This document shows, piece after piece, positions 7,042-14,981 of a stretch of 32,587 bases of DNA; the stretch's first letter is position 1; every line of letters begins with the position of its first letter. Under the pieces are notes generated by a model that did no database searches, had not been told where the DNA came from, and saw only the letters and a program-made list of their open reading frames with translations. Position numbers and translations under genes: made by a program. The stretch spans positions 1 through 32,587 of the forward strand of contig JAFUEH010000017.1 of assembly GCA_017463985.1 (NCBI GenBank), written 5' to 3'. The stretch is from Eubacterium sp. (GTDB lineage Bacteria; Bacillota; Clostridia; Oscillospirales; Acutalibacteraceae).

Positions 7042-7262
7042 ATATTGTAAAATGGCGAGAGGGACATGACAGAGTCGATAATGGCGCAGAGAGCGTTCGG
7101 TCGGTGAAAGGACGTGCAGGACGGCTTTTGTTACCACCCTTGAATGTGCGCAGGCAATGGCGCGCCGTCGCTCCGCGTTAAGGAGGTTGAGTGATGCATA
7201 CAGCAGTATGCATAATTCAGGTGGAACCGTGTTGAACAGCACCCTGATCGCAGGGTGCTTTA
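7042..7262 (+). promoter_or_regulatory. T-box riboswitch, threonine specific
   Basis: A tRNA-sensing leader that lets transcription of thrS continue when tRNA-Thr is uncharged. The T-box sequence AATTCAGGTGGAACCGTG is at 7214-7231, with the tRNA-pairing TGGA in it. Stem I landmarks are AGAGAG near 7088-7093 and GGTGAAAGG near 7103. The likely specifier codon is ACC (Thr) at 7133-7135, followed by ACCCTTGAA as in other T-boxes. A terminator closes the leader at 7238-7259. The codon assignment agrees with the gene downstream. The stem I fold was read by eye and its exact boundaries are approximate. Confidence 0.9.
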
Positions 7263-7268
7263 TTTTAT
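7238..7268 (+). terminator. T-box terminator hairpin
   Basis: AGCACCCTG (7238-7246) pairs with CAGGGTGCT (7251-7259) over loop ATCG, followed by TTATTTTAT. The competing antiterminator would use the T-box sequence 7214-7231. Confidence 0.88.
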
Positions 7269-7303
7269 ATTTATAACCATTAATATATATGGGAGGAAAA
7301 AAC

Positions 7304-9238
7304 ATGAACATTACACTGAAAGATGGCAGCGTTTTGGAATATGCAGCGCCGATGACGGCCGCTGATGTTGCCAAGGACATCTCTATGGGCCTGTACCGGA
7401 ATGCGACTGCCTGCAAGATCGACGGCGCGGTTGCCGATCTGCGTACGGTACTGGATAAAGACTGCGCGCTGGAGATCCTCACCTTTGAGGACGAGGACGG
7501 CAAAAAGGCGTATAACCATACTGCGTCGCATATCATGGCGCAGGCGGTGAAGCGCCTGTTCCCGGAAGCAAAGCTGACGATCGGTCCGGCCATCGAAAAC
7601 GGCTACTACTATGATTTTGATGTAGAAAAGCCCTTCTCACCGGAGGATTTGGAAAAAATCGAGGGTGAAATGAAAAAAATCATCAAGGAAAACCTGGAGC
7701 TGGAGCGCTTTGAGCTGCCGGTGGACGAGGCGATTGCCCTGATGGAGAGCAAGAACGAGCCTTATAAGGTAGAGCTGATTCAGGAGCACGCCGGCAAGGG
7801 CGAAGCCATCAGCTTCTATAAGCAGGGCGAATTTACGGAGCTATGCGCCGGTCCGCACGTTTTCAAAACAGGACAGATCAAGCACAACGCCTTTAAGCTG
7901 ATCAGCAACAACGCCGCTTACTGGCGTGGCGATTCCAAGGGGAAGGCCCTGCAGCGTATTTACGGTATTGCGTTCCCGAAGAAGGAACAGCTGGACGAAT
8001 ACCTGCAGAAGCTCGAGGAGGCAAAGCTGCGCGACCATAGAAAGATCGGCCATGACCTGCAGCTGTTTATGACCGACGAGCTGGTCGGCCGCGGTATGCC
8101 GATGTTCCTGCCGAAGGGCTACACGGTTTGGCGCATTTTAGAGGATTACATCCGCGAAAAGGAAATTAAATCCGGTTATCAGCACGTGCTGACCCCGTGC
8201 ATTGGTACCGTCAGCCTATACCAGACCTCCGGTCACTGGGATCACTACCAAAAGAATATGTTCCCGGCCATGGAGGTGGATGACGAAACTTACGTACTGC
8301 GTCCGATGAACTGTCCGCACCACATGCGTATTTATGCCAACACGCCGCATTCCTATCGCAGCTTGCCGGTACGTATCGGTGAAATTGCGCATGATTTCCG
8401 CTATGAGGCCTCCGGCACCCTGAAGGGCATTGAACGCGGCCGTCACTTCTGCCAGAATGACGCTCATCTGTTCGTGACGCCGGAGCAGATCAAGGACGAA
8501 TTTGCGAAGGTAGTGGATCTGATCTTTGAGACCTATCAGGATTTCGGTATCACAGATTACCGTTTGGTGCTGTCGCTGCGTGACCCTGAGGATAAAGAAA
8601 AGTATCACGACGACGATGAGATGTGGAATACTGCCGAGGACGCGCTGCGCGACGTGCTGAACTCGCTGAACCTAGATTACACAGAGGAGATCGGTGAGGC
8701 GGCTTTCTACGGCCCGAAGCTGGACGTCAATGTGAAGCCGGCGGTCGGCGCTGAGTACACGCTCTCTACCTGTCAGCTTGATTTCTGCTTACCGGCTAAA
8801 TTCAATCTGACCTATATCGATAAGGACAATAAGCCGCGTACGCCGGTTGTACTGCACCGTGCGATCCTCGGTTCGCTCGACAGATTCATGGCCTACCTGA
8901 TCGAAGAGACCATGGGCGCATTCCCGACCTGGCTGGCACCGGTACAGGTGAAGTTCCTGCCGATTGCTGACAGGCATCAAGACTACGCCGCTGCAATGAT
9001 GCAGCAGCTGCAGGACGCCGGTGTGCGTTGCGAGCTGGATGACAGAAGTGAGAAGATCGGCTTCAAGATCCGCAGTGCGCAGATGGAAAAGATCCCATAC
9101 ATGATCCTGGTTGGCGATAAGGATATTGAGGCCAACACGATCTCCGTGCGTTCCCGTAAGAACGGCGACGAGGGCGCTACCTCGATCGAAGCGTTTATCG
9201 CCCGGATCAAAGAGGAAATTGATACAAAGGCAAGATAA
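7304..9238 (+). CDS. thrS: Threonyl-tRNA synthetase
   Basis: A 644-aa class II synthetase that charges tRNA-Thr in the cytoplasm. Domains in order are: TGS (1-62), the editing domain with HTASH (72-76) and ELCAGPH (Cys181, His185), the catalytic core from about 245, and the anticodon-binding domain from about 535. MNCPHH holds the zinc ligand Cys337, NDAH the ligand His387, and VVLHRAILGS the third His. RYEASGTLKG is motif 2. The motif-2 loop reads ERGRHFCQNDAH instead of the common TRVRGFTQDDAH, a recognisable variant. ATG 7304 follows GGGAGG at 7291-7296; the earlier in-frame ATG at 7289 would include the ribosome site and is rejected. Expression is controlled by the threonine T-box upstream. 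It is monocistronic, closed by the hairpin at 9260-9283. Confidence 0.97.
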   Translation: MNITLKDGSVLEYAAPMTAADVAKDISMGLYRNATACKIDGAVADLRTVLDKDCALEILTFEDEDGKKAYNHTASHIMAQAVKRLFPEAKLTIGPAIENGYYYDFDVEKPFSPEDLEKIEGEMKKIIKENLELERFELPVDEAIALMESKNEPYKVELIQEHAGKGEAISFYKQGEFTELCAGPHVFKTGQIKHNAFKLISNNAAYWRGDSKGKALQRIYGIAFPKKEQLDEYLQKLEEAKLRDHRKIGHDLQLFMTDELVGRGMPMFLPKGYTVWRILEDYIREKEIKSGYQHVLTPCIGTVSLYQTSGHWDHYQKNMFPAMEVDDETYVLRPMNCPHHMRIYANTPHSYRSLPVRIGEIAHDFRYEASGTLKGIERGRHFCQNDAHLFVTPEQIKDEFAKVVDLIFETYQDFGITDYRLVLSLRDPEDKEKYHDDDEMWNTAEDALRDVLNSLNLDYTEEIGEAAFYGPKLDVNVKPAVGAEYTLSTCQLDFCLPAKFNLTYIDKDNKPRTPVVLHRAILGSLDRFMAYLIEETMGAFPTWLAPVQVKFLPIADRHQDYAAAMMQQLQDAGVRCELDDRSEKIGFKIRSAQMEKIPYMILVGDKDIEANTISVRSRKNGDEGATSIEAFIARIKEEIDTKAR

Positions 9239-9257
9239 ACCTGCCTAAGATAACGAA

Positions 9258-9292
9258 AACCCCACTGCTTGATAGCAGTGGGGCTTTGTTGT
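9258..9292. terminator. Bidirectional terminator between thrS and the small acidic gene
   Basis: CCCCACTGCT (9260-9269) pairs with AGCAGTGGGG (9274-9283) over a 4-nt loop. T-rich tails follow on both strands (CTTTGTTGTG on plus, TTTTCGTT on minus), so it serves the converging thrS and the minus-strand small gene. Confidence 0.88.
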
Positions 9293-9300
9293 GTTAGCCG

Positions 9301-9447
9301 TTATGCAAACAGGTCGTCAGTCGGATCACCGACGGCGTCAAGATCGTAATCGTCACCGTCACCGACGTGATCACTGTCCGTGAATACGTCCGGCGTCAGA
9401 CGGTACTTTCTGACCTCGAGCTCCGGCTCAAAATAATTCTTTCTCAT
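9301..9447 (-). CDS. Small acidic protein (left copy)
   Basis: A 48-aa protein starting 14 bp after the stop of the giant gene, with GGAGG of its own just after that stop. The N-terminal half is basic and aromatic (MRKNYFEPELEVRKYR) and the C-terminal half very acidic (13 Asp in the last 29 residues), ending DLFA. The N-terminal pattern K-x-Y-x-x-P-x-x-E-V-x-x-Y/F is one I associate with short uncharacterised proteins found beside surface proteins in Clostridia; that link is memory-based. There is no signal peptide and no Cys, so a classical exported toxin is unlikely. It differs from the right copy at 19814 by only 4 bases and one residue (Phe6 versus Tyr6). The function is unknown; a chaperone, secretion partner or modified peptide precursor are all possible. 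Confidence 0.8.
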   Translation of the reverse strand: MRKNYFEPELEVRKYRLTPDVFTDSDHVGDGDDYDLDAVGDPTDDLFA

Positions 9448-10181
9448 GGCAAGCACCTCCGTTAGCCGATAACGGCATCTTGTGTTGCGGAGAATACGGT
9501 GTGCATCGCACCCTGATCGTCAGTGTAGTTGATATAGGCAACATACTTTGCTCTACCGGTTGCACTGTTGAGATGCAGGTTAATGGTGTAGCTGTTGTCC
9601 GTACCGCTGTCAAGCTTCGTGGACTTCAGTCGTCTGATCTTGTCGGCACCGACATCGTTGGCAGCACCGGCGGTATCAAAGCTGAGCTCTCTGTCAACGA
9701 GTACCTCACCGGTCTTGTTGTACTGTACCAGTACGCCAGCCTCTACCAGCTCGTAGCCCTCCGGCATCGCAAAGCTGCTGTTGGTAATGATCGTGTCCTC
9801 ATTGACAGTCGCGTGAGTGCTGACATAGACAGATGAAGGAGCACCGGCATTGTCGTATACTGGCTCTGCACATACTAAGATGTCTTCATCAGACAGAGCG
9901 GATACAAGGTATACAGCTTCTTCTGTAATCTTGAAGGTGTAGGTATTGCCGTAAGCTACAACTGTCAGGAACGGATCAACCGTATCGATTATATCATCAC
10001 TATCATCCTTAAACGGATAGTTTGGATAATCAATGTAAATGCCTTCATAGAAATAATCAGCTATATCTTCACTAGCTACCTTTGCAACGGCTACGGCGCT
10101 ATCATCGAGGCTTTCTGTCACGATTTCACCATAGTAATACTCTGTCTCGCTGCCTTCGTCGAAGTTATATACCGTACACAT
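9301..10181. repeat. Left arm of long inverted repeat
   Basis: This covers the left small gene and the last 239 codons of the left giant gene. It is repeated in opposite orientation at 19086-19960. The small genes match in 143 of 147 bases; the 3' end of the giant genes is nearly as close, falling off further upstream. Similarity stops about 4 bases past the small gene's stop codon. Confidence 0.9.
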
Positions 10182-13100
10182 CGGAACGCCTTCGCCGACC
10201 TGTTCATAGTTCAGGTAAATTTTGGTGTCCTTAGTAATGGAGGCCGGTGCGGCGTCCATACCCTGATAACTGTAGAATGCGTAGGCAGGTGCTTTGACGT
10301 TGCTTGTGTCTACTGTTCCGCCTTCATTCACATACTGTACAGCAACGGTATAGCCCAGCTGTTCTTTTTCATCGGCGTCCTTGCAGGTCGTGACGTAAGA
10401 AACCTTGTAAGGCTTGTCGTCTGTGGCAGCCGCCGCGGTGACGGTCGTGTTGCCTACCAGCTTAAAGGTGAATTCCTCAACGGTGCCGATGTATTTCTGA
10501 TGATGGCTCTTTTCCTTGTTAGCGGTGTAGGATTCATAATCGTAGGTGAAGCAGGCCCCTTCGTCTACGCTGACGGTCAGCATTGTACCGTACGGAATCT
10601 TTGCGCCGTTGGCGTAGGTCTTGCCGGATTCATCCGTGATCACCGCGTCGGCGTTGTCAACGGTTACGGTGTATTCCTTTAGTGGAATGGACTGTACTCT
10701 TGCCTCCGCCTGGTCAACCAGCTGCTGTGCGTCCGGCGCCAGTGCCTTATAGGTGTCGGCGTTAGTAACGGTTACGTCAATGAAAGCGGCTGTTTCCAGC
10801 TCATTAATGGCATCTACGACCTCGTCGACGTCGTAAGCGTCCGGATCACTTGCCTTCCGTTTAGCATCCTGTACATAGTACTGGAACGAATCCTCGTAGA
10901 AGCCGGTCACTTTCTTTAACTTCAGCTGTGCCGTCAGGGTTTCCAGCGTGGTGATCTCGCCCTGCAGGTCGCTTGCATAGTCGGCGGAGATCACTGCGTC
11001 GCGGTCCATCGCGTAATACTGCATACCGGCCAGCGCGGTGTTCACGGCTTGCAGATCTGTAGCATAGTAGCTGTAGTCCGCCAGCTGCTCCGTCAGCGCC
11101 TCAAAGGCTTCGATCGCCGGCAGTACCGGAATGTTCGCCAGCAGCGCTTCGTAAGTGGCCTTCAGCGTGTCGGCAAGGTTGTCGATCGCCGGCTGCTCGG
11201 TGGTGTTATAGTTTCTGATGTTGATATCAGAATACTTGTTGCCAAGGCCGTCCGTGCCGGTAGCGGCTTCATAAGCGGCTGCGAAGTCCGCCCAGGTAGC
11301 AGTGGACCAGCCGGAAGCACCGGCTTCATACGTCGCCTGTACGTTGAGCGGCTTGTCGGCTGCCTGGTAAGCCAGGGTGTCCTTGATCGGCTGATTGGTG
11401 GCCGCTCTGACGAGCGCCTTGTAAGCATTCCACAGGTTGGTGTATCTTGTCTGGAGCTCTTCTGTGATCTCGTTAGCGGTCATTTCGGTGTAGTTCAGAT
11501 TCATCTGTGCGTCCGAATAAGCCGCCAAGAAATTGTTCCAGGAAGCGATGGTGTAAAGCGTTTCGTGGTTAGCGTCGATTTCTTCTTGCTTCACAAGGGC
11601 AATCAGGTCAACCAGGTTCGCCGCATCAACGATCGTGACGTTAGAGGTCATCGGTTCGTCAGATCTCACGAAGCCGTAGCCGGCATACGCCAGTACTGGC
11701 TGGATGTTCCAGGTGTACGTAATACCGAAGTAGTTATTCGTAAAGGAAACGGTGGACTGCGTCGGCAGCGTGGTCGCTGTCAGCATCGGCTCTACCGAAC
11801 CCGGCAGGTCAAGGTACATATCCGCTGCGAATTCCAGCGAAGCGTCGCCACTGCTGGCTACGCAGATATTCGAGGTACCGTAGGCCGGACAGGTGGAGGT
11901 ACCGGTCGTGTAGCCCAATACCTGATCGTATTCCGCGGAATCACGGTCGGTGATCTCTGTGCCGAGATCTGTTAACGCATACCAGTCATAGCTGCGGTTA
12001 CGGGTACCGATGACATGGAAGTTTCGGATACCGAAGCCCTGATCCTGATCGTACAGCAGACCGGCGTAGGTCTCCTTTTGTGCATCGGAGAGAGCGCTCG
12101 GTGTAGAGGTAGCGGCGGTGGAGTTGATCTCGGTATTCGTGGTAGTCGTTGCCTTGATGGTGACGCTGTCGATACCGTTGTTGTTCTTTGAGGTGTTACC
12201 GTCAAGGTTAATAGTGTGAGTCAGATAAGCCGTACCGTAGGTCGTCTGGCTGACCTCGTGGTTCATCTTAATGATGATACCGGAGCTCGGATAGGAGAAA
12301 TAGAAGTAATGATGGAAGCCACCGCTCGAGGAGCTCGGATAGCCCGCGTCCATGTTGATAGCGGTCAGTGCGCCGGTGTTGGCGACCGTACCGTCCGGAA
12401 TTTTCAGGAAAGAATACTGCAGGTTACTGTAAGCGTCGAACACTGCCTGTACTGCCGCTACATACTGCGCATACTGCGCGTCGTAATCCGTGAAATCGGT
12501 GATAGCCGCTACGGACAGATAGGTCTGCGCTTCATTCTTGGCAGTTGTCAGCACCGCGTAGTTCGCATAGTCTGATGGATCGTCAACATCCAGCGCCAGC
12601 GCTTGGTTCATGGACATTCTCATGTTGCTGGTCTGTACCACCGCGTCCGGACTGATGCGCAGTCCCTTGATCGCCGCGTCGATCGCTGCACGGTGCTGTT
12701 CTACGGTTGCTTGCGCTTCGGCAGAATCGTCTAATGCGTCGGCAGCAACGCCGTAGTTGCCGTTCCAGATTGCCTGAGACGCCGCGTTGATCGCCGCCTC
12801 TACGGCTGCATAGCTCGCCGGCGTAAAGATATTGTTGTAGCTTCTGAACTGCGTTACCAGATTCTCTACTGGCGTGGTGTCCACCTTCGCCGCCACGGTC
12901 TCCAGCGGCCATGCCGCCTCGATCGCGTCAGCGTAGGTCTGTGCCGTGCTGTTGTTATAGCCGTTCGTCGGCAGCCAGGTCGCATGCGTTACACCGGCTT
13001 CGTAGGCTGTCTTGAAGGCGGACCAGGATTCGCTCGTGTAGCCGGCGCCGTCGTTCACGATCGCCGCGTCGTAGGTCGCCTTAGTGTTGGTGAGCCAGGT

Positions 13101-14390
13101 CCTGAGCGCAGTGTAGCCGCTGCCGTTCTGATTGCCGACTGTAGCGTTCGGGTCAGTCGCGGACGCTTTGATGTTGGCAGCCCATTTTTGTGCGTTGGAG
13201 GCATAGTTGTCGGTTGTCCAGGCGGAGCCGTAGGTCGCGGTATCGTACGGATCAAGACTGCTTTTTGTATATTGATCCATCGCGCCAAACAGTGCGGACA
13301 GTCCGCCGGTCTCGCTGTAATCCGCAACGCCGTTGGTGGTAGCCACAGCACTTCTTACCATCGGAACGTATTTATCAATACCCTCCTTGATCGGCTTGTA
13401 GTTCACCACGTAGATCGGTATGCTGATGGAAGCCGTGCTGGTTTGCCACTTGGCAGAGCTAAAAAGGGCACTGTTTTGATAAATATAGGTTTGGAAGCTA
13501 AAGGAATTGAAGAGCTCATAGTAATTCGTCGTGTTACCGGTGCCGGTATAGCGCAGCTTGTTGATCCAGAAACGGGAGGTGCCGGTATTACCGTTAGCAC
13601 CGGTTGTGTTGCTGCTGCCGTCAGAGGTTTGGTAACCGAAGGTGATGTTGTTATAGCCGCTGTCCAGGTGTCCGCCGTACCACAGCTGATAAACATTGTT
13701 AACACCGGAATAACGGCCGAGCCATTCCTGCTGGAATGCCCAGCTTGACGTTGTGCTGGCCGTGTAGCCGATCGTACCGTCACGGTTGCTGGTCATCTTG
13801 GTTTCCATACCCATCGGGACGTAAACATTGCTCTTTCCGTCCGCTTCCGTCGTGCCGTCATAAACCAGTACGGTGCCGGTGGGCAGAATATACTTATAAT
13901 TAGTATAGCTAACATTTGTCTCACCTGTAAAAGTGACATTTACCGGGTCAGAGCTGGTATTAGCCGGATAGCCGAATACAACGTGGGAATAATACGCGTC
14001 ATCTGAACCGCCGGCACCGCCCTTAGCCTCTTCGTTGAAGTAGTAGATCGGCTGACCGTAGTAAGTCGGCGCCGTCCACTCTTCCATGGCAGTGGTAGCG
14101 TTGTACAGGTTGCCGGCCGCCGTGTCGATATCGCCCTGTGTGGCGAACGTGCCGTAGGTGGCGGCGTCGTAATACTCGTTTGCAATAACGTACTTGTCGT
14201 ACGCATCCTGCATGTTGGTGTAGATCGTTCCCGTCTTGACGTTCGCCATCTTATCCTCATAAGCGTCGATCGCACTTTCGAGCGTCGTAAGGTCCGCCGC
14301 CATCGCGGTAACCGCGAACAGGGGAACAGAGGATACGATTAACAGCGCCGCCAAAAGAACGGATATTAATCTTTTGCTGAGCTTTTTCAT
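9462..14390 (-). CDS. Giant secreted FIVAR-like surface protein (left copy)
   Basis: A 1642-aa exported protein. Residues 1-31 are a signal peptide (KKLSKR, hydrophobic core, cleavage at AMA-AD). There follow a helical segment (32-105), a Gly/Ser/Tyr-rich beta domain unique to this copy (about 110-330), and helical repeats of FIVAR type with YTxxSWxxFxxAY motifs (about 340-655). A second beta domain covers about 656-915, more FIVAR-like repeats (SWNNFLAAYSDA near 950, ATWADFAAAYEA near 1031) reach about 1225, two beta domains of MucBP/InlB-B type cover about 1238-1400, and a C-terminal domain runs 1404-1642. There is no LPXTG, dockerin, SLH or C-terminal membrane helix, so anchoring is unexplained. 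Cys residues in TTCK, MCTVYNF and LVCAEP are shared with the paralogue. The start is set by AGGAGG at 14399-14404. It is transcribed divergently from its paralogue at 14982. Confidence 0.9.
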   Translation of the reverse strand: MKKLSKRLISVLLAALLIVSSVPLFAVTAMAADLTTLESAIDAYEDKMANVKTGTIYTNMQDAYDKYVIANEYYDAATYGTFATQGDIDTAAGNLYNATTAMEEWTAPTYYGQPIYYFNEEAKGGAGGSDDAYYSHVVFGYPANTSSDPVNVTFTGETNVSYTNYKYILPTGTVLVYDGTTEADGKSNVYVPMGMETKMTSNRDGTIGYTASTTSSWAFQQEWLGRYSGVNNVYQLWYGGHLDSGYNNITFGYQTSDGSSNTTGANGNTGTSRFWINKLRYTGTGNTTNYYELFNSFSFQTYIYQNSALFSSAKWQTSTASISIPIYVVNYKPIKEGIDKYVPMVRSAVATTNGVADYSETGGLSALFGAMDQYTKSSLDPYDTATYGSAWTTDNYASNAQKWAANIKASATDPNATVGNQNGSGYTALRTWLTNTKATYDAAIVNDGAGYTSESWSAFKTAYEAGVTHATWLPTNGYNNSTAQTYADAIEAAWPLETVAAKVDTTPVENLVTQFRSYNNIFTPASYAAVEAAINAASQAIWNGNYGVAADALDDSAEAQATVEQHRAAIDAAIKGLRISPDAVVQTSNMRMSMNQALALDVDDPSDYANYAVLTTAKNEAQTYLSVAAITDFTDYDAQYAQYVAAVQAVFDAYSNLQYSFLKIPDGTVANTGALTAINMDAGYPSSSSGGFHHYFYFSYPSSGIIIKMNHEVSQTTYGTAYLTHTINLDGNTSKNNNGIDSVTIKATTTTNTEINSTAATSTPSALSDAQKETYAGLLYDQDQGFGIRNFHVIGTRNRSYDWYALTDLGTEITDRDSAEYDQVLGYTTGTSTCPAYGTSNICVASSGDASLEFAADMYLDLPGSVEPMLTATTLPTQSTVSFTNNYFGITYTWNIQPVLAYAGYGFVRSDEPMTSNVTIVDAANLVDLIALVKQEEIDANHETLYTIASWNNFLAAYSDAQMNLNYTEMTANEITEELQTRYTNLWNAYKALVRAATNQPIKDTLAYQAADKPLNVQATYEAGASGWSTATWADFAAAYEAATGTDGLGNKYSDINIRNYNTTEQPAIDNLADTLKATYEALLANIPVLPAIEAFEALTEQLADYSYYATDLQAVNTALAGMQYYAMDRDAVISADYASDLQGEITTLETLTAQLKLKKVTGFYEDSFQYYVQDAKRKASDPDAYDVDEVVDAINELETAAFIDVTVTNADTYKALAPDAQQLVDQAEARVQSIPLKEYTVTVDNADAVITDESGKTYANGAKIPYGTMLTVSVDEGACFTYDYESYTANKEKSHHQKYIGTVEEFTFKLVGNTTVTAAAATDDKPYKVSYVTTCKDADEKEQLGYTVAVQYVNEGGTVDTSNVKAPAYAFYSYQGMDAAPASITKDTKIYLNYEQVGEGVPMCTVYNFDEGSETEYYYGEIVTESLDDSAVAVAKVASEDIADYFYEGIYIDYPNYPFKDDSDDIIDTVDPFLTVVAYGNTYTFKITEEAVYLVSALSDEDILVCAEPVYDNAGAPSSVYVSTHATVNEDTIITNSSFAMPEGYELVEAGVLVQYNKTGEVLVDRELSFDTAGAANDVGADKIRRLKSTKLDSGTDNSYTINLHLNSATGRAKYVAYINYTDDQGAMHTVFSATQDAVIG

Positions 14391-14465
14391 ATCTATTACC
14401 TCCTAAATAATAGATCCGGATCGCACTGCCTCGCGACAGCCATAGTTAATTAACTGCGTTAAATA

Positions 14466-14484
14466 ATTATACGACCCGTATAAT
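14466..14484. promoter_or_regulatory. Perfect palindrome in the left giant gene's control region
   Basis: ATTATACG-ACC-CGTATAAT has perfect 8-bp arms. The left arm read on the minus strand is TATAAT, so the palindrome either overlaps a -10 box or lies just downstream of the promoter proposed at 14505-14533. It is a good candidate operator. Confidence 0.5.
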
Positions 14485-14504
14485 AATATTATATCTACGA
14501 GGCC

Positions 14505-14533
14505 AATATATCATATATTTAACGAAAAAACAA
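14505..14533 (-). promoter_or_regulatory. Possible promoter of the left giant gene
   Basis: On the minus strand TTGTTT (14528-14533) and TATATT (14505-14510) are separated by 17 bp, about 115 bp before the start codon. Both boxes are imperfect and the region is AT-rich, so chance matches are likely. Confidence 0.35.
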
Positions 14534-14589
14534 TAAAAATTTCACAAAAATTTAATAAATTTGCTAAAAAAGACAAAACGAATGCGGAG

Positions 14590-14602
14590 TGTATATTATA
14601 CA
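14590..14602. promoter_or_regulatory. 13-nt palindrome in divergent region
   Basis: TGTATA-T-TATACA is a perfect inverted repeat with a one-base centre, midway between the two giant genes. It is operator-like; no regulator can be named. Confidence 0.35.
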
Positions 14603-14779
14603 AATAGTAATATTTCTGTGCGACTTGACAGATGGCAACTGTCGCAGATTTTGCTATTATTCTTCTGAGAACAGGCGTTAATGAACAAACGGCAATGAAA
14701 TTGACAAATAGAGGCATTTTGTAAGAATGATTTGTGAACAAAATGTTAAAATTTTTTCAATTTTTTTATACAAAAGGTG

Positions 14780-14808
14780 TTGCAATTTGCGTAATAGTGT
14801 GGTATGAT
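14780..14808 (+). promoter_or_regulatory. Promoter of the right giant gene
   Basis: TTGCAA (14780-14785) and TATGAT (14803-14808) with exact 17-bp spacing, followed by a leader of about 165 nt to the start at 14982. Confidence 0.7.
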
Positions 14809-14981
14809 GCACCTGTAATAATTTTAAATAGGGGATTTTGCGCGTAAATTTTTCTATGCGCAAGCGAAAACAGGCCTTTACCTGCGTCCTCTATTTGTAC
14901 TGCACGGCTTTTTGACAGTCCATGGTCAGTGAGCGGCTGGCTGAAAAGCGCGTCAGTGCAGGTTTATTGGGAGGTAAAATT

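Larger units (their letters stand above)
14391..14981. other. 591-bp divergent intergenic region
   Basis: No gene is seen here. It is strongly AT-rich in the middle (14505-14800), unlike its neighbours. It holds a plus-strand promoter (14780-14808), tentative minus-strand promoter elements (14505-14533), two tight palindromes (14466-14484 and 14590-14602), and a hairpin-capable stretch at 14619-14646 (TGC/GCA outer and GACAG/CTGTC inner arms). The plus-strand leader of about 165 nt (14816-14981) is GC-richer and could fold, but I recognise no riboswitch class in it. Confidence 0.7.

Noticed and set aside
6981-7181. 66-aa open frame between the ene-reductase and thrS
   Set aside because: It lies inside the thrS promoter and T-box stem I, which explain the sequence.
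10500-13748. Long plus-strand open frames antisense to the left giant gene (for example 11049-11975 and 12984-13748)
   Set aside because: They mirror the codon bias of the minus-strand giant gene, have no ribosome sites or recognisable motifs, and the giant gene is clearly real with signal peptide and paralogue.
14625-14660. Plus-strand promoter TTGACA (14625-14630) with TATTAT (14655-14660)
   Set aside because: The spacing is 24 bp, too long for sigma-A; the boxes are better read as part of a small hairpin.
14816-14981. Possible cyclic-di-GMP or other riboswitch in the leader of the right giant gene
   Set aside because: Such switches often control surface proteins and the leader is GC-richer than its surroundings, but I could not match the conserved core of any class. 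A covariance search would settle it.
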